This document shows positions 1 to 8,284 of a stretch of DNA of 64,000 nucleotides, piece after piece (within the stretch, counting starts at the first letter, position 1; every line of letters starts with the position of its first letter). Under the pieces are notes generated by a model. The model had not been told where the DNA came from, did not search any database, and saw nothing but the letters and a program-made list of their open reading frames with translations. A program made the translations under genes and the position numbers. Source of the DNA: Oscillospiraceae bacterium (GTDB lineage Bacteria > Bacillota > Clostridia > Oscillospirales > Oscillospiraceae); contig SVLI01000006.1 in the NCBI GenBank assembly GCA_015068035.1, positions 1 to 64,000 on the forward strand, in the 5' to 3' direction.

Positions 1-859
1 TGCTGATGACATCGTTAAAGATGCCGGAATCGATGCAGGCCTTGTAGGCATACAGCTCCAACACGCTGCCCACGTCCCGCAGCCATGTGCGGATGGTGGC
101 ATCCCGGAAGCGGAAGGCCACCGATTCGCCGGACACGATTTTCAGATTCCGGATAAAGCCGATGTCGGCAAGCGCCCGCAGCGCCTCCTCGTTGGCGCAA
201 TTCTTTGAGCCGCGCTCACCCTTGACTGTGTATTTCCCCTGAATCGACAGGGGCGGTTTTTGCCGGTATTCCGTCTGGGAAATCCGCTGGATGTAGGAAA
301 CAATGTTCGGCCACTTGCGGCGGAAACGGAGGAAACATTCGAAAAAGGGGTCAAAATCCTGCAGATATTTTGAGAGAATCGCGTTGTTCACGCGGCCGGG
401 CAGCAGCGTTCCGCCCGCCATGAGGAAGAATTCTTCCACGGTGTAGGAAAGCGTGCAGACCAGATTGTCTGCAAAATCAGCGCCGCTGATGTTGTAAAAC
501 CGGTTCTTTTTCCGGGAGTATGTAAAGGCCGGCGCTCCGGTTTGCGCGGTAAACATGCCGGTTGCAAACAGCGCTGCATCACTGCCGCCGGTGACATCCA
601 CCGCACAGTCCGGGCATTTCTTGCTGATGGCAAGCAGCTGCCGGAAAATCGCATCCGCCTTGAACGGGCTGATTTCTATAAAAACGAGCTCCGGCTTCCA
701 GCCCCGGCGCTGAAAAAAGGCCCGCAGCTTGTCTTGCCGGGAGCGATCCTGCGCAATTTCTTTCGGACACAGATAAATGATACGCTCGGGACGGAACATG
801 TCCGCTGCCAAAATGTTTTCAATGGCGCGCTCATCATACATTTCGATTAAAGTATTCAT
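1..859 (-). CDS. CARF-domain nuclease, Card1/DUF1887-like (3' end cut by window edge)
   Basis: The minus-strand frame is open from the ATG at 859 to the window edge, giving about 286 residues with no stop. An AAAGGCGG ribosome site and a TTGAAA-N17-TATGAT promoter lie just upstream. The N-terminal ~150 residues look like a CARF sensor: a PERIIYLCP strand early, then a VDVTGGSDAALFATG segment like the DVTGGTKLMA ligand loop of DUF1887/Card1 proteins, then YTVEEFFLMAGG. The last residues visible, GSVLELYAYKACIDSGIFND, resemble the start of the Card1 PD-(D/E)xK nuclease domain. In that family cyclic oligoadenylate binding activates nucleic-acid cleavage during type III CRISPR defence. The catalytic residues would lie outside the window, and no cas gene or array is visible here. 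Family by recall of motifs, not by search. Confidence 0.72.
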   Translation of the reverse strand, partial: MNTLIEMYDERAIENILAADMFRPERIIYLCPKEIAQDRSRQDKLRAFFQRRGWKPELVFIEISPFKADAIFRQLLAISKKCPDCAVDVTGGSDAALFATGMFTAQTGAPAFTYSRKKNRFYNISGADFADNLVCTLSYTVEEFFLMAGGTLLPGRVNNAILSKYLQDFDPFFECFLRFRRKWPNIVSYIQRISQTEYRQKPPLSIQGKYTVKGERGSKNCANEEALRALADIGFIRNLKIVSGESVAFRFRDATIRTWLRDVGSVLELYAYKACIDSGIFNDVIS

Positions 860-888
860 GCACCATCCGCCTTTCGCCGTTTTTTATA

Positions 889-917
889 ATCATACCGCGT
901 TTCGGCGCGGATTTCAA
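889..917 (-). promoter_or_regulatory. sigma-A promoter of the CARF gene
   Basis: On the minus strand TTGAAA (912-917) and TATGAT (889-894) are separated by 17 nt, about 30 nt upstream of the ATG at 859. Confidence 0.75.
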
Positions 918-963
918 CACCGAGCCGTGAGAACAAGTGCGCTGTTTTGCCGGGAGAATGCGC

Positions 964-992
964 TTGTAAACTCTGCGCGGCTTTAGTATAAT
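964..992 (+). promoter_or_regulatory. sigma-A promoter of the SDR gene
   Basis: TTGTAA (964-969), a 17-nt spacer and a perfect TATAAT (987-992). The expected transcription start (~999) lies downstream of the in-frame ATG at 997, which argues for the GTG at 1027 as the true start codon. Confidence 0.78.
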
Positions 993-1026
993 CGGGATGA
1001 AAAATGACAAGAAGGAATGGCTTTTT

Positions 1027-1818
1027 GTGAATGTATTGATTACGGGCGCGGCATCGGGAATCGGCCGCGCGGCGGCGGAGCGCTTCCTCGCCCGGGGGCA
1101 CCGTGTATTCGGCATCGACAGAAGTGCGGCGGAGGGGTTTCCTTGTTTTACGGCGGACATCACGGACGAGGCGGCGCTGGTTAAGGTTCGGGAGAAGCTT
1201 GAGGCCGGGGGCATCACGCTGGATGCCATCCTCAACATCGCGGGGATGCACATTATGGCATCGCTCGTGGAGTGCGATCATCAAAAAATGAAACGCGCGG
1301 TGGATGTGAACCTGACGGGAACGATTCTGGTCAACCGGGTGTTCCACCGCTGTCTGAAAGAGGACGGGCGCATCCTCATCGTCACCAGCGAAGTGGCAGG
1401 ACTGGATCCGCTGCCCTTTAACGGGCTTTACAGCGTCACCAAAACCGCGCTGGATGCCTATGCCCAGGCTTTGCGGCAGGAACTGAATCTTTTGGGGCAA
1501 AAGGTGATCACCGTGCGGCCCGGCGCGGTGGAGACGCCGCTGTGCAGCGGTTCGGTAACGGCAACGGCAGATCTGGCCGACTCCACAGAGCTTTATAAAA
1601 AGCAGGCGAAAAGCTTTTCCGGGCTGGCGGCGAAGTTTATGGGAAGGCCCATCAAGGCGGAAAAGCTGGGGGCGCTGCTGTGCAAAGCCGCGGCGGCGAA
1701 ACACCCGCGCTATACTTACAAAATCCACCGCAACCCGGGGCTGGTGCTGCTGAGCGCGCTGCCCAAAGCCTGGCAGTGCGGCATCATCAAGTTTTTGCTG
1801 AATCTGGGAATCTTCTGA
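1027..1818 (+). CDS. short-chain dehydrogenase/reductase (SDR family)
   Basis: A classical SDR of 263 residues, predicted to be a cytosolic NAD(P)-dependent oxidoreductase of unknown substrate. TGAASGIG at residues 6-13 is the Rossmann cofactor loop, followed by the NIAG structural motif near 70, catalytic Ser121 and the YSVTK motif (Tyr135, Lys139). An ATG at 997 gives a longer frame, but it sits at the predicted transcription start. The GTG at 1027 has AAGGA 10 nt upstream and makes the protein begin right at the first beta strand, as usual for SDRs. The gene is monocistronic, divergent from the CARF nuclease and followed by a strong terminator. Confidence 0.92.
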   Translation: MNVLITGAASGIGRAAAERFLARGHRVFGIDRSAAEGFPCFTADITDEAALVKVREKLEAGGITLDAILNIAGMHIMASLVECDHQKMKRAVDVNLTGTILVNRVFHRCLKEDGRILIVTSEVAGLDPLPFNGLYSVTKTALDAYAQALRQELNLLGQKVITVRPGAVETPLCSGSVTATADLADSTELYKKQAKSFSGLAAKFMGRPIKAEKLGALLCKAAAAKHPRYTYKIHRNPGLVLLSALPKAWQCGIIKFLLNLGIF

Positions 1819-1828
1819 AGCGAAAAGA

Positions 1829-1866
1829 GAACGCCGCTGCGACGAAAGTCGCAGCGGCGTTCTTTG
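1829..1866 (+). terminator. intrinsic terminator of the SDR gene
   Basis: A perfect 15-bp stem (1829-1843 with 1848-1862) with a GAAA loop is followed by a short T run. Confidence 0.85.
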
Positions 1867-1869
1867 CAA

Positions 1870-1910
1870 ACAAAAACCGCAGTACGCTTATCGCGTACTG
1901 CGGTTTTTGT
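1870..1910 (-). terminator. bidirectional terminator closing the 11-gene minus-strand operon
   Basis: A perfect 18-bp stem (1870-1887 with 1893-1910) has T-rich arms on both strands. It lies 23 nt past the stop of the last operon gene. Confidence 0.85.
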
Positions 1911-1933
1911 CATATGGCACGGGTTTGCCGATT

Positions 1934-2887
1934 TTAGCCAACGCCCAGATACTTGAACACGATGGTGGCCAGCTGCTCCTGCTGACGGAGCAGATACTGT
2001 GCGCGGGCGGCGTCCACCTCTACTGCTTTGTAGTGATGGACTTTCTGCGTGAAAGAGCCTTCCTCGGCGCTCATAAAGTTTTCACAAACCAGATTGCCGT
2101 TGGCGTCGTATTCGTACATATAGCTGTGGCTGTAGCCACCGTCCGACGTATAGTAAACCGTTTCCAGGATTACGCCGTCCTCTACGCGGCAGTCATAGAG
2201 ATGGTTGCCGTAGGGGTCTTCACACCAAAGCTGCCAGAGCTCATCGCCCCGATACACATAGTATGCAGTGGACTGCAGGATGCCATCGGAATAATCCGAC
2301 ATTTCGCTTAGTCTGCCCCTGTCGTCATACGTACATTGCACGCCGCTGTAATTGCTTCGTTCGTAAATCGCCTCTTGCAGTCTGCCGTCCTCGCCGTAGG
2401 TCACGAGGAAGGTTTTGCCGCTGCCGTCGGCCCATTCTTCCCAAAGCATATACGCCATTCCGTTCTTGTCCTTCTCCACAAAGTAAATGGAGAACCAGAT
2501 GTCATCGTCCATGGTGAAGCCGTCGCAGGCGTGGATATTGTAATTGCTGTCGTAAGAGAACTGCTTGTAGCCCGTGTCCAGAATCTCGGTCTTTTCCAGC
2601 AGATACACCGTGACTGTTTCCGGTTTCGGCTGAACCGGCGCAGTTGTAGGCAGCGGGGCAGGCGTTGCGGCGGGTTCCGGCGTGGGTTCCGGCGTCGGTT
2701 CGGAGGTTGGTTCGGGCAACGGCTTTGCGGTGGCGGCGGGCGTCTGCTTTATAGCGTCGGTGAATTTGTCAACGATTCCTTTGAGCGGATCGTCTGCGGG
2801 CTCCGGTGTTTCGGCGGGGCTTGCAGTCTGACAGCCGGCCATCAGCACCAGCATCAGCGCCAACAGCAAGGCGAATACCTTTTTCAT
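1934..2887 (-). CDS. lipoprotein with Pro/Thr/Glu linker and YD-like repeats
   Basis: A predicted lipoprotein of 317 residues. A lipobox (LMAGC) ends a ~18-residue signal peptide, and a long PT/EP-rich linker (about residues 55-90) lifts the folded part off the membrane. The C-terminal half has repeated aromatic strands such as YDDRGRLSE and YEYDANGNLV, which recall YD/RHS-type or MORN-like beta repeats in reduced form. I do not recognise a named family. It is the last gene of the 11-gene minus operon, 22 nt after the preceding gene, with GGAGG upstream of the ATG. A surface or sensing role in the membrane-stress cluster is inference. Confidence 0.82.
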   Translation of the reverse strand: MKKVFALLLALMLVLMAGCQTASPAETPEPADDPLKGIVDKFTDAIKQTPAATAKPLPEPTSEPTPEPTPEPAATPAPLPTTAPVQPKPETVTVYLLEKTEILDTGYKQFSYDSNYNIHACDGFTMDDDIWFSIYFVEKDKNGMAYMLWEEWADGSGKTFLVTYGEDGRLQEAIYERSNYSGVQCTYDDRGRLSEMSDYSDGILQSTAYYVYRGDELWQLWCEDPYGNHLYDCRVEDGVILETVYYTSDGGYSHSYMYEYDANGNLVCENFMSAEEGSFTQKVHHYKAVEVDAARAQYLLRQQEQLATIVFKYLGVG

Positions 2888-2909
2888 GGCAAAACCTCCT
2901 GACCGTGTT

Positions 2910-4130
2910 TTACTTCTTCTTTTTGGTCAACAGTATGACGATGACGACGATTGCCGCCAGCAGAACGCCTGCCAGAATGGCGATGACCACCTTGAGGTCG
3001 ATGCCGGGCTTTTCGGTGTCGGCACCGTCTTTTTCGGTTTCCTGCTTATCGGGGCTTTCGGAAGCATCGCTGTCCTTGTCGTCCCCGGTGTCCTCAACCT
3101 TGTTGTTCTTGTCGTTCTTGCCGGCCTTGTCGTTCTTGTCGTTCTTGTCCTTGCTGGGGGCCTTGGTGTCGTCCGGTTCCTCGGTGGGCTCCGGCGTCTT
3201 TGTGGGCTCCGGCTCTTCCTCGGCGGGATCGATGGTCAGCTGCAGCTCCTTGTAGTCATCGTTTGCTTCGCCGTAAGCGCCGACCCAGAAGGTATACACG
3301 CCCGCCTTGGTGGGCTTGCCGCTGATGACGCCGCCGGGGGTCATGGTCAGCCCGGTGGCTTCAAACTCATTGGCTCTGCCGGGGTTGAAGTAGATGCCAA
3401 AGGAAGCGGCTTTGTCGCTGCATTCCAGCTGGAAATAGTAGTCCCTGCCGACCACGGCGTGGGGGAGGTAAGCGGTCATGATTTTGGTTTCCTGCAGTTC
3501 GCCGCCGATGTTGATTTCATAGGTGTAGCTGGCCTCGCCGCCAACGCCCTTGGCAACCACGTTCATCACATAGGTGCCGGCTTTTGTGGGGACACCGGAA
3601 AGGGTACCGTCGGGCTCAAACATCAGGCCGTCGGGCGCGGAGCTGCGGAAGAGGGAGAACGTGGCGCCGGGGTCGCTGGCTTCAAACTGGAAGCTGTAGT
3701 ACATGCCCACGGCACCGTCGCTGACCTGTGTGGTATACAGAACCATCGGGGGCTCGTTGGATGTGATCGTGAAGTCCGGGCTGTAAAGCGTTTCCCACAA
3801 AACGGTGCAGGCCGCATCACCGTAGAAGCGGATCTCCACGCTGTAAGTGATGCCCTTGTCCTCGGCGGAGAAGTTGACTCTTGGCTGCGTGGAGTAGAAA
3901 GAAGCATCTCTAAACCAATAGATTTCGTAGTTGCCTTCGAGGATGGAGTTATAGATATCGGCGGTTACGCGGCCGTCCATCATCATGGCGTTAAAATCAA
4001 TCTCCAGAAAGCTGCCGGTTTCTGCGCTGCTGCCGGGCGTGAAGAGAATCTCCATATTCGTTGCCATGGCAGGAACGGCCAAACCGATGAGCAGCGTGAC
4101 CAGCAAAAGGGCGCTGATGAGCTTTTTCAT
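2910..4130 (-). CDS. membrane-anchored surface protein with putative-Ig (He_PIG-like) domains
   Basis: A 406-residue exported protein. A signal peptide covers the first ~24 residues (ending PAMA). Two segments carry the pattern GLxxxPxGxxSGxPTKAGxY (around residues 165-190 and 265-285), typical of cadherin-like putative-Ig domains. A low-complexity Lys/Asp/Asn stretch follows, then one C-terminal membrane helix (VVIAILAGVLLAAIVVIVIL) ending in KKKK. It is therefore probably displayed outside with its C-terminus in the cytosol. It sits between the TPM protein and the terminal lipoprotein of the operon. Function unknown; binding or scaffolding is inference. Confidence 0.85.
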   Translation of the reverse strand: MKKLISALLLVTLLIGLAVPAMATNMEILFTPGSSAETGSFLEIDFNAMMMDGRVTADIYNSILEGNYEIYWFRDASFYSTQPRVNFSAEDKGITYSVEIRFYGDAACTVLWETLYSPDFTITSNEPPMVLYTTQVSDGAVGMYYSFQFEASDPGATFSLFRSSAPDGLMFEPDGTLSGVPTKAGTYVMNVVAKGVGGEASYTYEINIGGELQETKIMTAYLPHAVVGRDYYFQLECSDKAASFGIYFNPGRANEFEATGLTMTPGGVISGKPTKAGVYTFWVGAYGEANDDYKELQLTIDPAEEEPEPTKTPEPTEEPDDTKAPSKDKNDKNDKAGKNDKNNKVEDTGDDKDSDASESPDKQETEKDGADTEKPGIDLKVVIAILAGVLLAAIVVIVILLTKKKK

Positions 4131-4177
4131 ATGGATTTGCCTCCCAATTTGTAGTTCTCTTTTTACGGTTGTTTGCC

Positions 4178-4954
4178 TCAGAAGCTGCGGCTGCTGCCGC
4201 CGTGGGTGTTGCCGGAGGACGAGGTGTGCGTGGAGGAACCGCCGCTGTCTTTGGGCTTTGCGCGCCGGTCAATGTGGCGATAGAGGAAGAAGTCGCGCGA
4301 TTCGGTCAGCTGCAGGCTGCCGGGCTTCACGTAATCGCTGGCTTCCGCCTTGGCGCGCACGGACTTGAGCTTGCCCTTCATGATGGCGGTGCCGATAAAC
4401 GCCACCACCACGCCCGCGGCAATGGCAAAGATGATGGAAGTTCCAACGCTAAACTCATCATCGGGCATGTTGTCCACGTCATAGGGCTCATCTTCCTCCG
4501 CTTCGCGGCAGAAATCGTCACAGAGCGCGATGTAAGTATCAATGGCCTCGGCGTATTCCCCGTCGCTGAGCATGGGCGCGAGCAGATCCTGCATATAGTC
4601 CTGCCCGGCGTCGGTGAACACGGTGATGCCGTAACCGCTGGTGGAGATGGTGGACTTGCGGTTGTCCATGTCGATCAGCCACAGGATGCCGTCTTTGCCG
4701 TAGCCGCCGTAGTCATAAAAATCGTCGGCATAAGCGGTGGAGGAAGCGCCCTGCAGATCGTCAGCCGTGACGACCACGATGTCCATATCCCATTTTTCAC
4801 TGAGATCTGCCAGCGCCTCGTCCAGCGCCTCCGCCTCGGAGGAACTCAGAAGGCCGGCCTCGTCGAACATATGGGGGATATACTCTGCCGCAACGGGAAT
4901 TGCCAGCGCGGCGATCAGAAGCAGAGCCAAAAGAAGTGTGATCCATTTTTTCAT
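4178..4954 (-). CDS. TPM-domain membrane protein (YdjH/YgcG-like)
   Basis: A 258-residue protein with signal peptide, an extracytoplasmic TPM domain (about residues 28-150, including FDEAGLLSSSEAEAL and the GYGKDGILWLIDM strand) and a membrane helix near 170-190. The cytosolic tail is Ser/Gly/His-rich and ends GGSSRSF. The TPM family includes thylakoid and bacterial envelope proteins. In Bacillus subtilis YdjH (TPM) works with YdjG and YdjI, and all three partner types are present in this operon. A 12-nt gap to the zinc-ribbon gene upstream and GGAGGTGG before the ATG suggest translational proximity. The assignment to the YdjGHI group rests on domain content and order. Confidence 0.88.
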   Translation of the reverse strand: MKKWITLLLALLLIAALAIPVAAEYIPHMFDEAGLLSSSEAEALDEALADLSEKWDMDIVVVTADDLQGASSTAYADDFYDYGGYGKDGILWLIDMDNRKSTISTSGYGITVFTDAGQDYMQDLLAPMLSDGEYAEAIDTYIALCDDFCREAEEDEPYDVDNMPDDEFSVGTSIIFAIAAGVVVAFIGTAIMKGKLKSVRAKAEASDYVKPGSLQLTESRDFFLYRHIDRRAKPKDSGGSSTHTSSSGNTHGGSSRSF

Positions 4955-4966
4955 GTCGCCACCTCC

Positions 4967-6055
4967 TTACAGCAGCCAGACCAGATAGGACAGAGCAAAG
5001 GCCGCAACACCGGCAATCGCGCCGAGAAGAAATCTCCAACGGGTCAGCGCGCTCTTGTCCAGCGGCAGATCGCCGGCAATTTTGCCGGTCTGTCCGTTCA
5101 CGGCGAAGGTATATTTCTGTCCGTTCCAGGTGGTGTTGAGCAGCCAAACGGGGTAAAGCGCATAGTTGGCGTTGCCGTTATGGAAAGAAACGCTGGACGC
5201 CTCGGGAATAACCGTGGTGTAGCCCTGAACGGTGGTGCGGAAAGCGTCCTCGGTGCTGCGCTTGATGCGCTCATTGGCCCGCTGGATGCTGGTGGCGGAA
5301 TCCACATCGTACTTGTCGGCCAGGAAGCCGGACAGATAAGCGGTGTGGAAGGGAACTGCCTTCGTGCAGTCGAAGGGTTCAATGGACTCCATCAGATCGT
5401 CTTCCATCTTGGTGGAGCCGTCCACAGGCACTTTTTCAAAGCCCACATAGCCGCCGCGGCGCACCATGTAATAGCAGGTTTCGGTGTAGATATAGCTGGA
5501 ATCGCTCCAGGAGCGCGTCGTGGTGGCTTTGTAGCGCACGGAAGCCTGCGTGTCGGTGTCATAGAGCCAGAAGGGCACATAGATGCCCTTGATCTCATCG
5601 ATGTGGTTCTCATCCTTAAAGACTTTGGGCAGAAGGCGCTTGCCCTTATAGTGGTTGCGAAGGGCGGCCTTGGCCGCCTCCTTATCCACCTGGAAGGGGA
5701 TGATCAGGTTGGGGCGCAGCGCGCCGGAAAGCTGGGCGGGAACCATGACAGGGTTGCCGCAGAAGGGGCATTCGGTGGCAGCGGTGGTGGCGTCAACAAC
5801 CACTTCGCCGCCGCAGGAATTGCAGCAGAGGCTGCGCAGACTTTCCTGCTCGCCCTGATACCAACCCGTGCCGCCGGTGGTGGCCCAATGCATATTGTCG
5901 CCGCCCATTTCCTGCTGCAGCTCAGCATCAAAGGACTGCAGCGTGGCAATATCGAATTCCGTGCCGCAGTAGGGGCAGAGCATGCTCTGCGTGGCGCTGT
6001 TAAACTCAATCGCGCCGCCGCAGCATGGGCACTTATACTCTTTTAATTCGGTCAT
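4967..6055 (-). CDS. TFIIB-type zinc-ribbon membrane protein (YdjG-like)
   Basis: A 362-residue protein starting MTELKEYKCPCCGG. An ATG at 6100 is also in frame, but 6055 has AAAGGAG at proper distance. Two N-terminal zinc ribbons (CPCC..CPYC within residues 1-35, and CCNSC..CPFC near 75-105) precede a central domain of unknown fold. The C-terminal membrane helix begins FLLGAIAGVAAFALSYLVW, so the zinc ribbons should face the cytosol. In B. subtilis, YdjG with YdjH anchors the SPFH protein YdjI at the membrane. Here the gene lies directly before the TPM gene and in the same operon as an SPFH gene, the same set of partners. Confidence 0.86.
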   Translation of the reverse strand: MTELKEYKCPCCGGAIEFNSATQSMLCPYCGTEFDIATLQSFDAELQQEMGGDNMHWATTGGTGWYQGEQESLRSLCCNSCGGEVVVDATTAATECPFCGNPVMVPAQLSGALRPNLIIPFQVDKEAAKAALRNHYKGKRLLPKVFKDENHIDEIKGIYVPFWLYDTDTQASVRYKATTTRSWSDSSYIYTETCYYMVRRGGYVGFEKVPVDGSTKMEDDLMESIEPFDCTKAVPFHTAYLSGFLADKYDVDSATSIQRANERIKRSTEDAFRTTVQGYTTVIPEASSVSFHNGNANYALYPVWLLNTTWNGQKYTFAVNGQTGKIAGDLPLDKSALTRWRFLLGAIAGVAAFALSYLVWLL

Positions 6056-6071
6056 AATGGACTCCTTTCTA

Positions 6072-7115
6072 TTAACCCACAGACAGAGAGAACCAGGCAA
6101 GGATGGTTTCGCTCATGGGCGCACAGGGAAGCTCTCTGCCCATGAGGCCGGTTCCTAAAATCAGATTCTCTCCCGAGAGGTCGATGAGCACCGTATATTC
6201 GTCGGATATCCTTGCGCCGTTGGGCCCGGTGAGATCCAGTTCCAGAAAACTGCTGTTTTCCTCGATGTGCCAAGTGCCGTGGTAAACGGCCTGGGAGGCG
6301 AACTGATCCTGATAAGCCCATTCCATGCAGACGGTGCCGTCCTCGCGCAAGTTCAGAAACAGCCATGCACGCTCACCGTTTATATAGGTATCCGCGGTCC
6401 AGTCGGTGTTTTTCAAGCCCTCTTTCGTGGGCGACAGCCATCCGGCCTGCACAAATTCCCGGTACGGGTCGGAATGGCCGTTTTCATAAAGGCTCAGATC
6501 ATTGGCACGGCAGACATCGCCGTCATAGGGAAGCGCCACGGTCAGACCGCCCTCAAAGCCGGGATACCAGATCACCTCGTCGCTACCTGCGGTAATGGTC
6601 ACTCTGGTGTCCGGCGAAAAAGCGCCGCCGTTGCAGGTGAGCAGGATCGGCTCGCCGCTCTCGCTTTGATACAGCTCCCGGTTGACGACATAGTCCATGC
6701 CGTCAAAACTCAGCAGTTCCACAAGCACAGAGGCCTCGCCGCTGCCGGGGACGATGCAATACACTTCGCCCACGGTTCCAACCGCGCGCGCATCGGGGAT
6801 CTGCGCCATAAAGGGATATTTCTCCGCCAGAGCGGGATTGCTTTCTGCGATCCACTCGTTCAGATAGCCCTGCGGCTCCATGTCCATAAAGCCGAGATAG
6901 GCCACGGCGAATAGCGCGGCGCTGTCCTCCAGCTCCGCGCGAAGCGCAGACAAAGCGTCAGCAGAAGGCTCGGGGAGCGCGGGCGTGGGATCGGATGCAG
7001 GTGCGGTGGGTTCATCGGGGACGCCCGTATCCGTAATGCTGCAGGCAGACAGCGCCGAAATCAAGCTCAGGCACAGAAGAAACACCAGTGCGCCCGTAAG
7101 ATGTCTACGTTTCAT
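6072..7115 (-). CDS. lipoprotein of unknown function
   Basis: A 347-residue lipoprotein. The lipobox LSAC lies at about residues 22-25, followed by a short Pro/Ala/Asp linker. The middle contains an alpha-helical segment and the C-terminal ~120 residues form a beta-rich domain (NTDWTADTYINGERAWLFL..., ending WFSLSVG) that could be a lipocalin-like barrel. No family recognised. AAAAGGT lies upstream of the ATG. It precedes the YdjG-like gene by 16 nt within the operon. Confidence 0.82.
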   Translation of the reverse strand: MKRRHLTGALVFLLCLSLISALSACSITDTGVPDEPTAPASDPTPALPEPSADALSALRAELEDSAALFAVAYLGFMDMEPQGYLNEWIAESNPALAEKYPFMAQIPDARAVGTVGEVYCIVPGSGEASVLVELLSFDGMDYVVNRELYQSESGEPILLTCNGGAFSPDTRVTITAGSDEVIWYPGFEGGLTVALPYDGDVCRANDLSLYENGHSDPYREFVQAGWLSPTKEGLKNTDWTADTYINGERAWLFLNLREDGTVCMEWAYQDQFASQAVYHGTWHIEENSSFLELDLTGPNGARISDEYTVLIDLSGENLILGTGLMGRELPCAPMSETILAWFSLSVG

Positions 7116-7135
7116 GCCGGCTTACCTTTTCAGGC

Positions 7136-8209
7136 TCAAAAGGGCTTGCCGCATTCGGGGCAGAACTTGGGAACCTGTCCCTGCGGGGGAACCCAGCCGC
7201 AAGCGGAGCAGGCCACGGGCGCTGCCGGCTTAGGCGTGCCGCAATTGGCGCAGAACTTGCCGCTGACCGTGCTGCCGCAGGAGGGGCACTGCCAGTCGGT
7301 GGCCGGCGCGGGAGCGGCAACCGGAGCGGGAGCGGGCGTAGTAGCGTAAGCAGGTGCGGCAGGCGCAGGCGCAGCGTAGCCGGTGGCAGGTGCGGCGGGA
7401 GCAGCGTAGCCGGGCGCAGCAGCATAGGCGGCAGCACCTGCGGCTGCAGGCGCAGCATAGCCGGGAGCGGGTGCAGCATAGCCGGGAGCGGCAGTATAGC
7501 CGGGAGCAGCATAAGCGGGGGCAACCTGACCGGGCATGGGCTGACGCGTGATGCCGCAGCGGAACAGGGTCTCCAGCTCGTCGCAATAGGCTTTCATCTG
7601 CCGGTACTCGGGGTACTGCATGGGATCAAAGCCGGAATGGGTCGTGAAGATGGAAGAACCAAAGCCGCTGGCCACGGTCTGCAGCTCCAGCGTGTTGCGA
7701 TTGAGGCGGAAAGAGATGTCATCGCAATAGGGATGGCTGGTGTGGAGCTCCGCGGTGAAATCGTAGGAATACTCATAGCGGCGGGGGCTGTAGCTGACCA
7801 TCTCGCCCTCGCTGTTGCGGTATTTGAGCTCCTCCTGTTGCTCATCAATGTCGATGTTGAAAGAAGTAACCTGATCAAAGCGGATGATGTCCGCATTTTC
7901 CTCCATATAATTGCTGGTTTGCGCCACCACAAAGCGGGAGGGCACGCCGTTTACCACTTCGGCCTTGAGCTCATACATCTCGCCGTAAGTAAGACTGGGG
8001 CGGAAGCCGGCCAGCTCGGCCTTGTTCTGCTCGCGGTAGGCCAGCTGCTGCCGGATCTGCTCCACCGTGGAATGGCGGCGCTCGTCGAACCAGGGAGAAA
8101 GCTTCTTGGCGCAGGCCTTGCAGCAGTTGCCGTCCTCCAGCTTTTTGTTGCCCAGCAGGCCGATCTCGGCGCCGCAGATGCTGCAGTTCTTTTTACCAAA
8201 CAGAGCCAT
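7136..8209 (-). CDS. DUF4428-type protein with PGYAAP linker and C-terminal zinc ribbons
   Basis: A 357-residue cytosolic protein. The N-terminus MALFGKKNCSICGAEIGLLG with CKAC following is the DUF4428 zinc-binding module. About 180 residues of a mixed alpha/beta domain follow, including a region like the PH-like DUF4429 fold. Then comes a low-complexity Ala/Pro/Gly/Tyr linker made of PGYAAP-type repeats (about residues 225-300). Two zinc ribbons end the protein: CPSC...CANC and CSAC...CPEC. A second DUF4428 protein is encoded at 15629-16393. The zinc-ribbon tail matches that of the neighbouring SPFH protein, which suggests a shared partner. Confidence 0.84.
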   Translation of the reverse strand: MALFGKKNCSICGAEIGLLGNKKLEDGNCCKACAKKLSPWFDERRHSTVEQIRQQLAYREQNKAELAGFRPSLTYGEMYELKAEVVNGVPSRFVVAQTSNYMEENADIIRFDQVTSFNIDIDEQQEELKYRNSEGEMVSYSPRRYEYSYDFTAELHTSHPYCDDISFRLNRNTLELQTVASGFGSSIFTTHSGFDPMQYPEYRQMKAYCDELETLFRCGITRQPMPGQVAPAYAAPGYTAAPGYAAPAPGYAAPAAAGAAAYAAAPGYAAPAAPATGYAAPAPAAPAYATTPAPAPVAAPAPATDWQCPSCGSTVSGKFCANCGTPKPAAPVACSACGWVPPQGQVPKFCPECGKPF

Positions 8210-8284
8210 TGTTTTGTGTCTCCTTTCAAGCTATTGCGGCCACGCCCTTCTTTTGCACTTGAAGGACGTGGCTGCCTGCAGTAA

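Noticed and set aside
4169-6046. Plus-strand frame of 625 codons
   Set aside because: It spans two well-supported minus-strand genes (TPM and zinc-ribbon) and is a GC-bias shadow.
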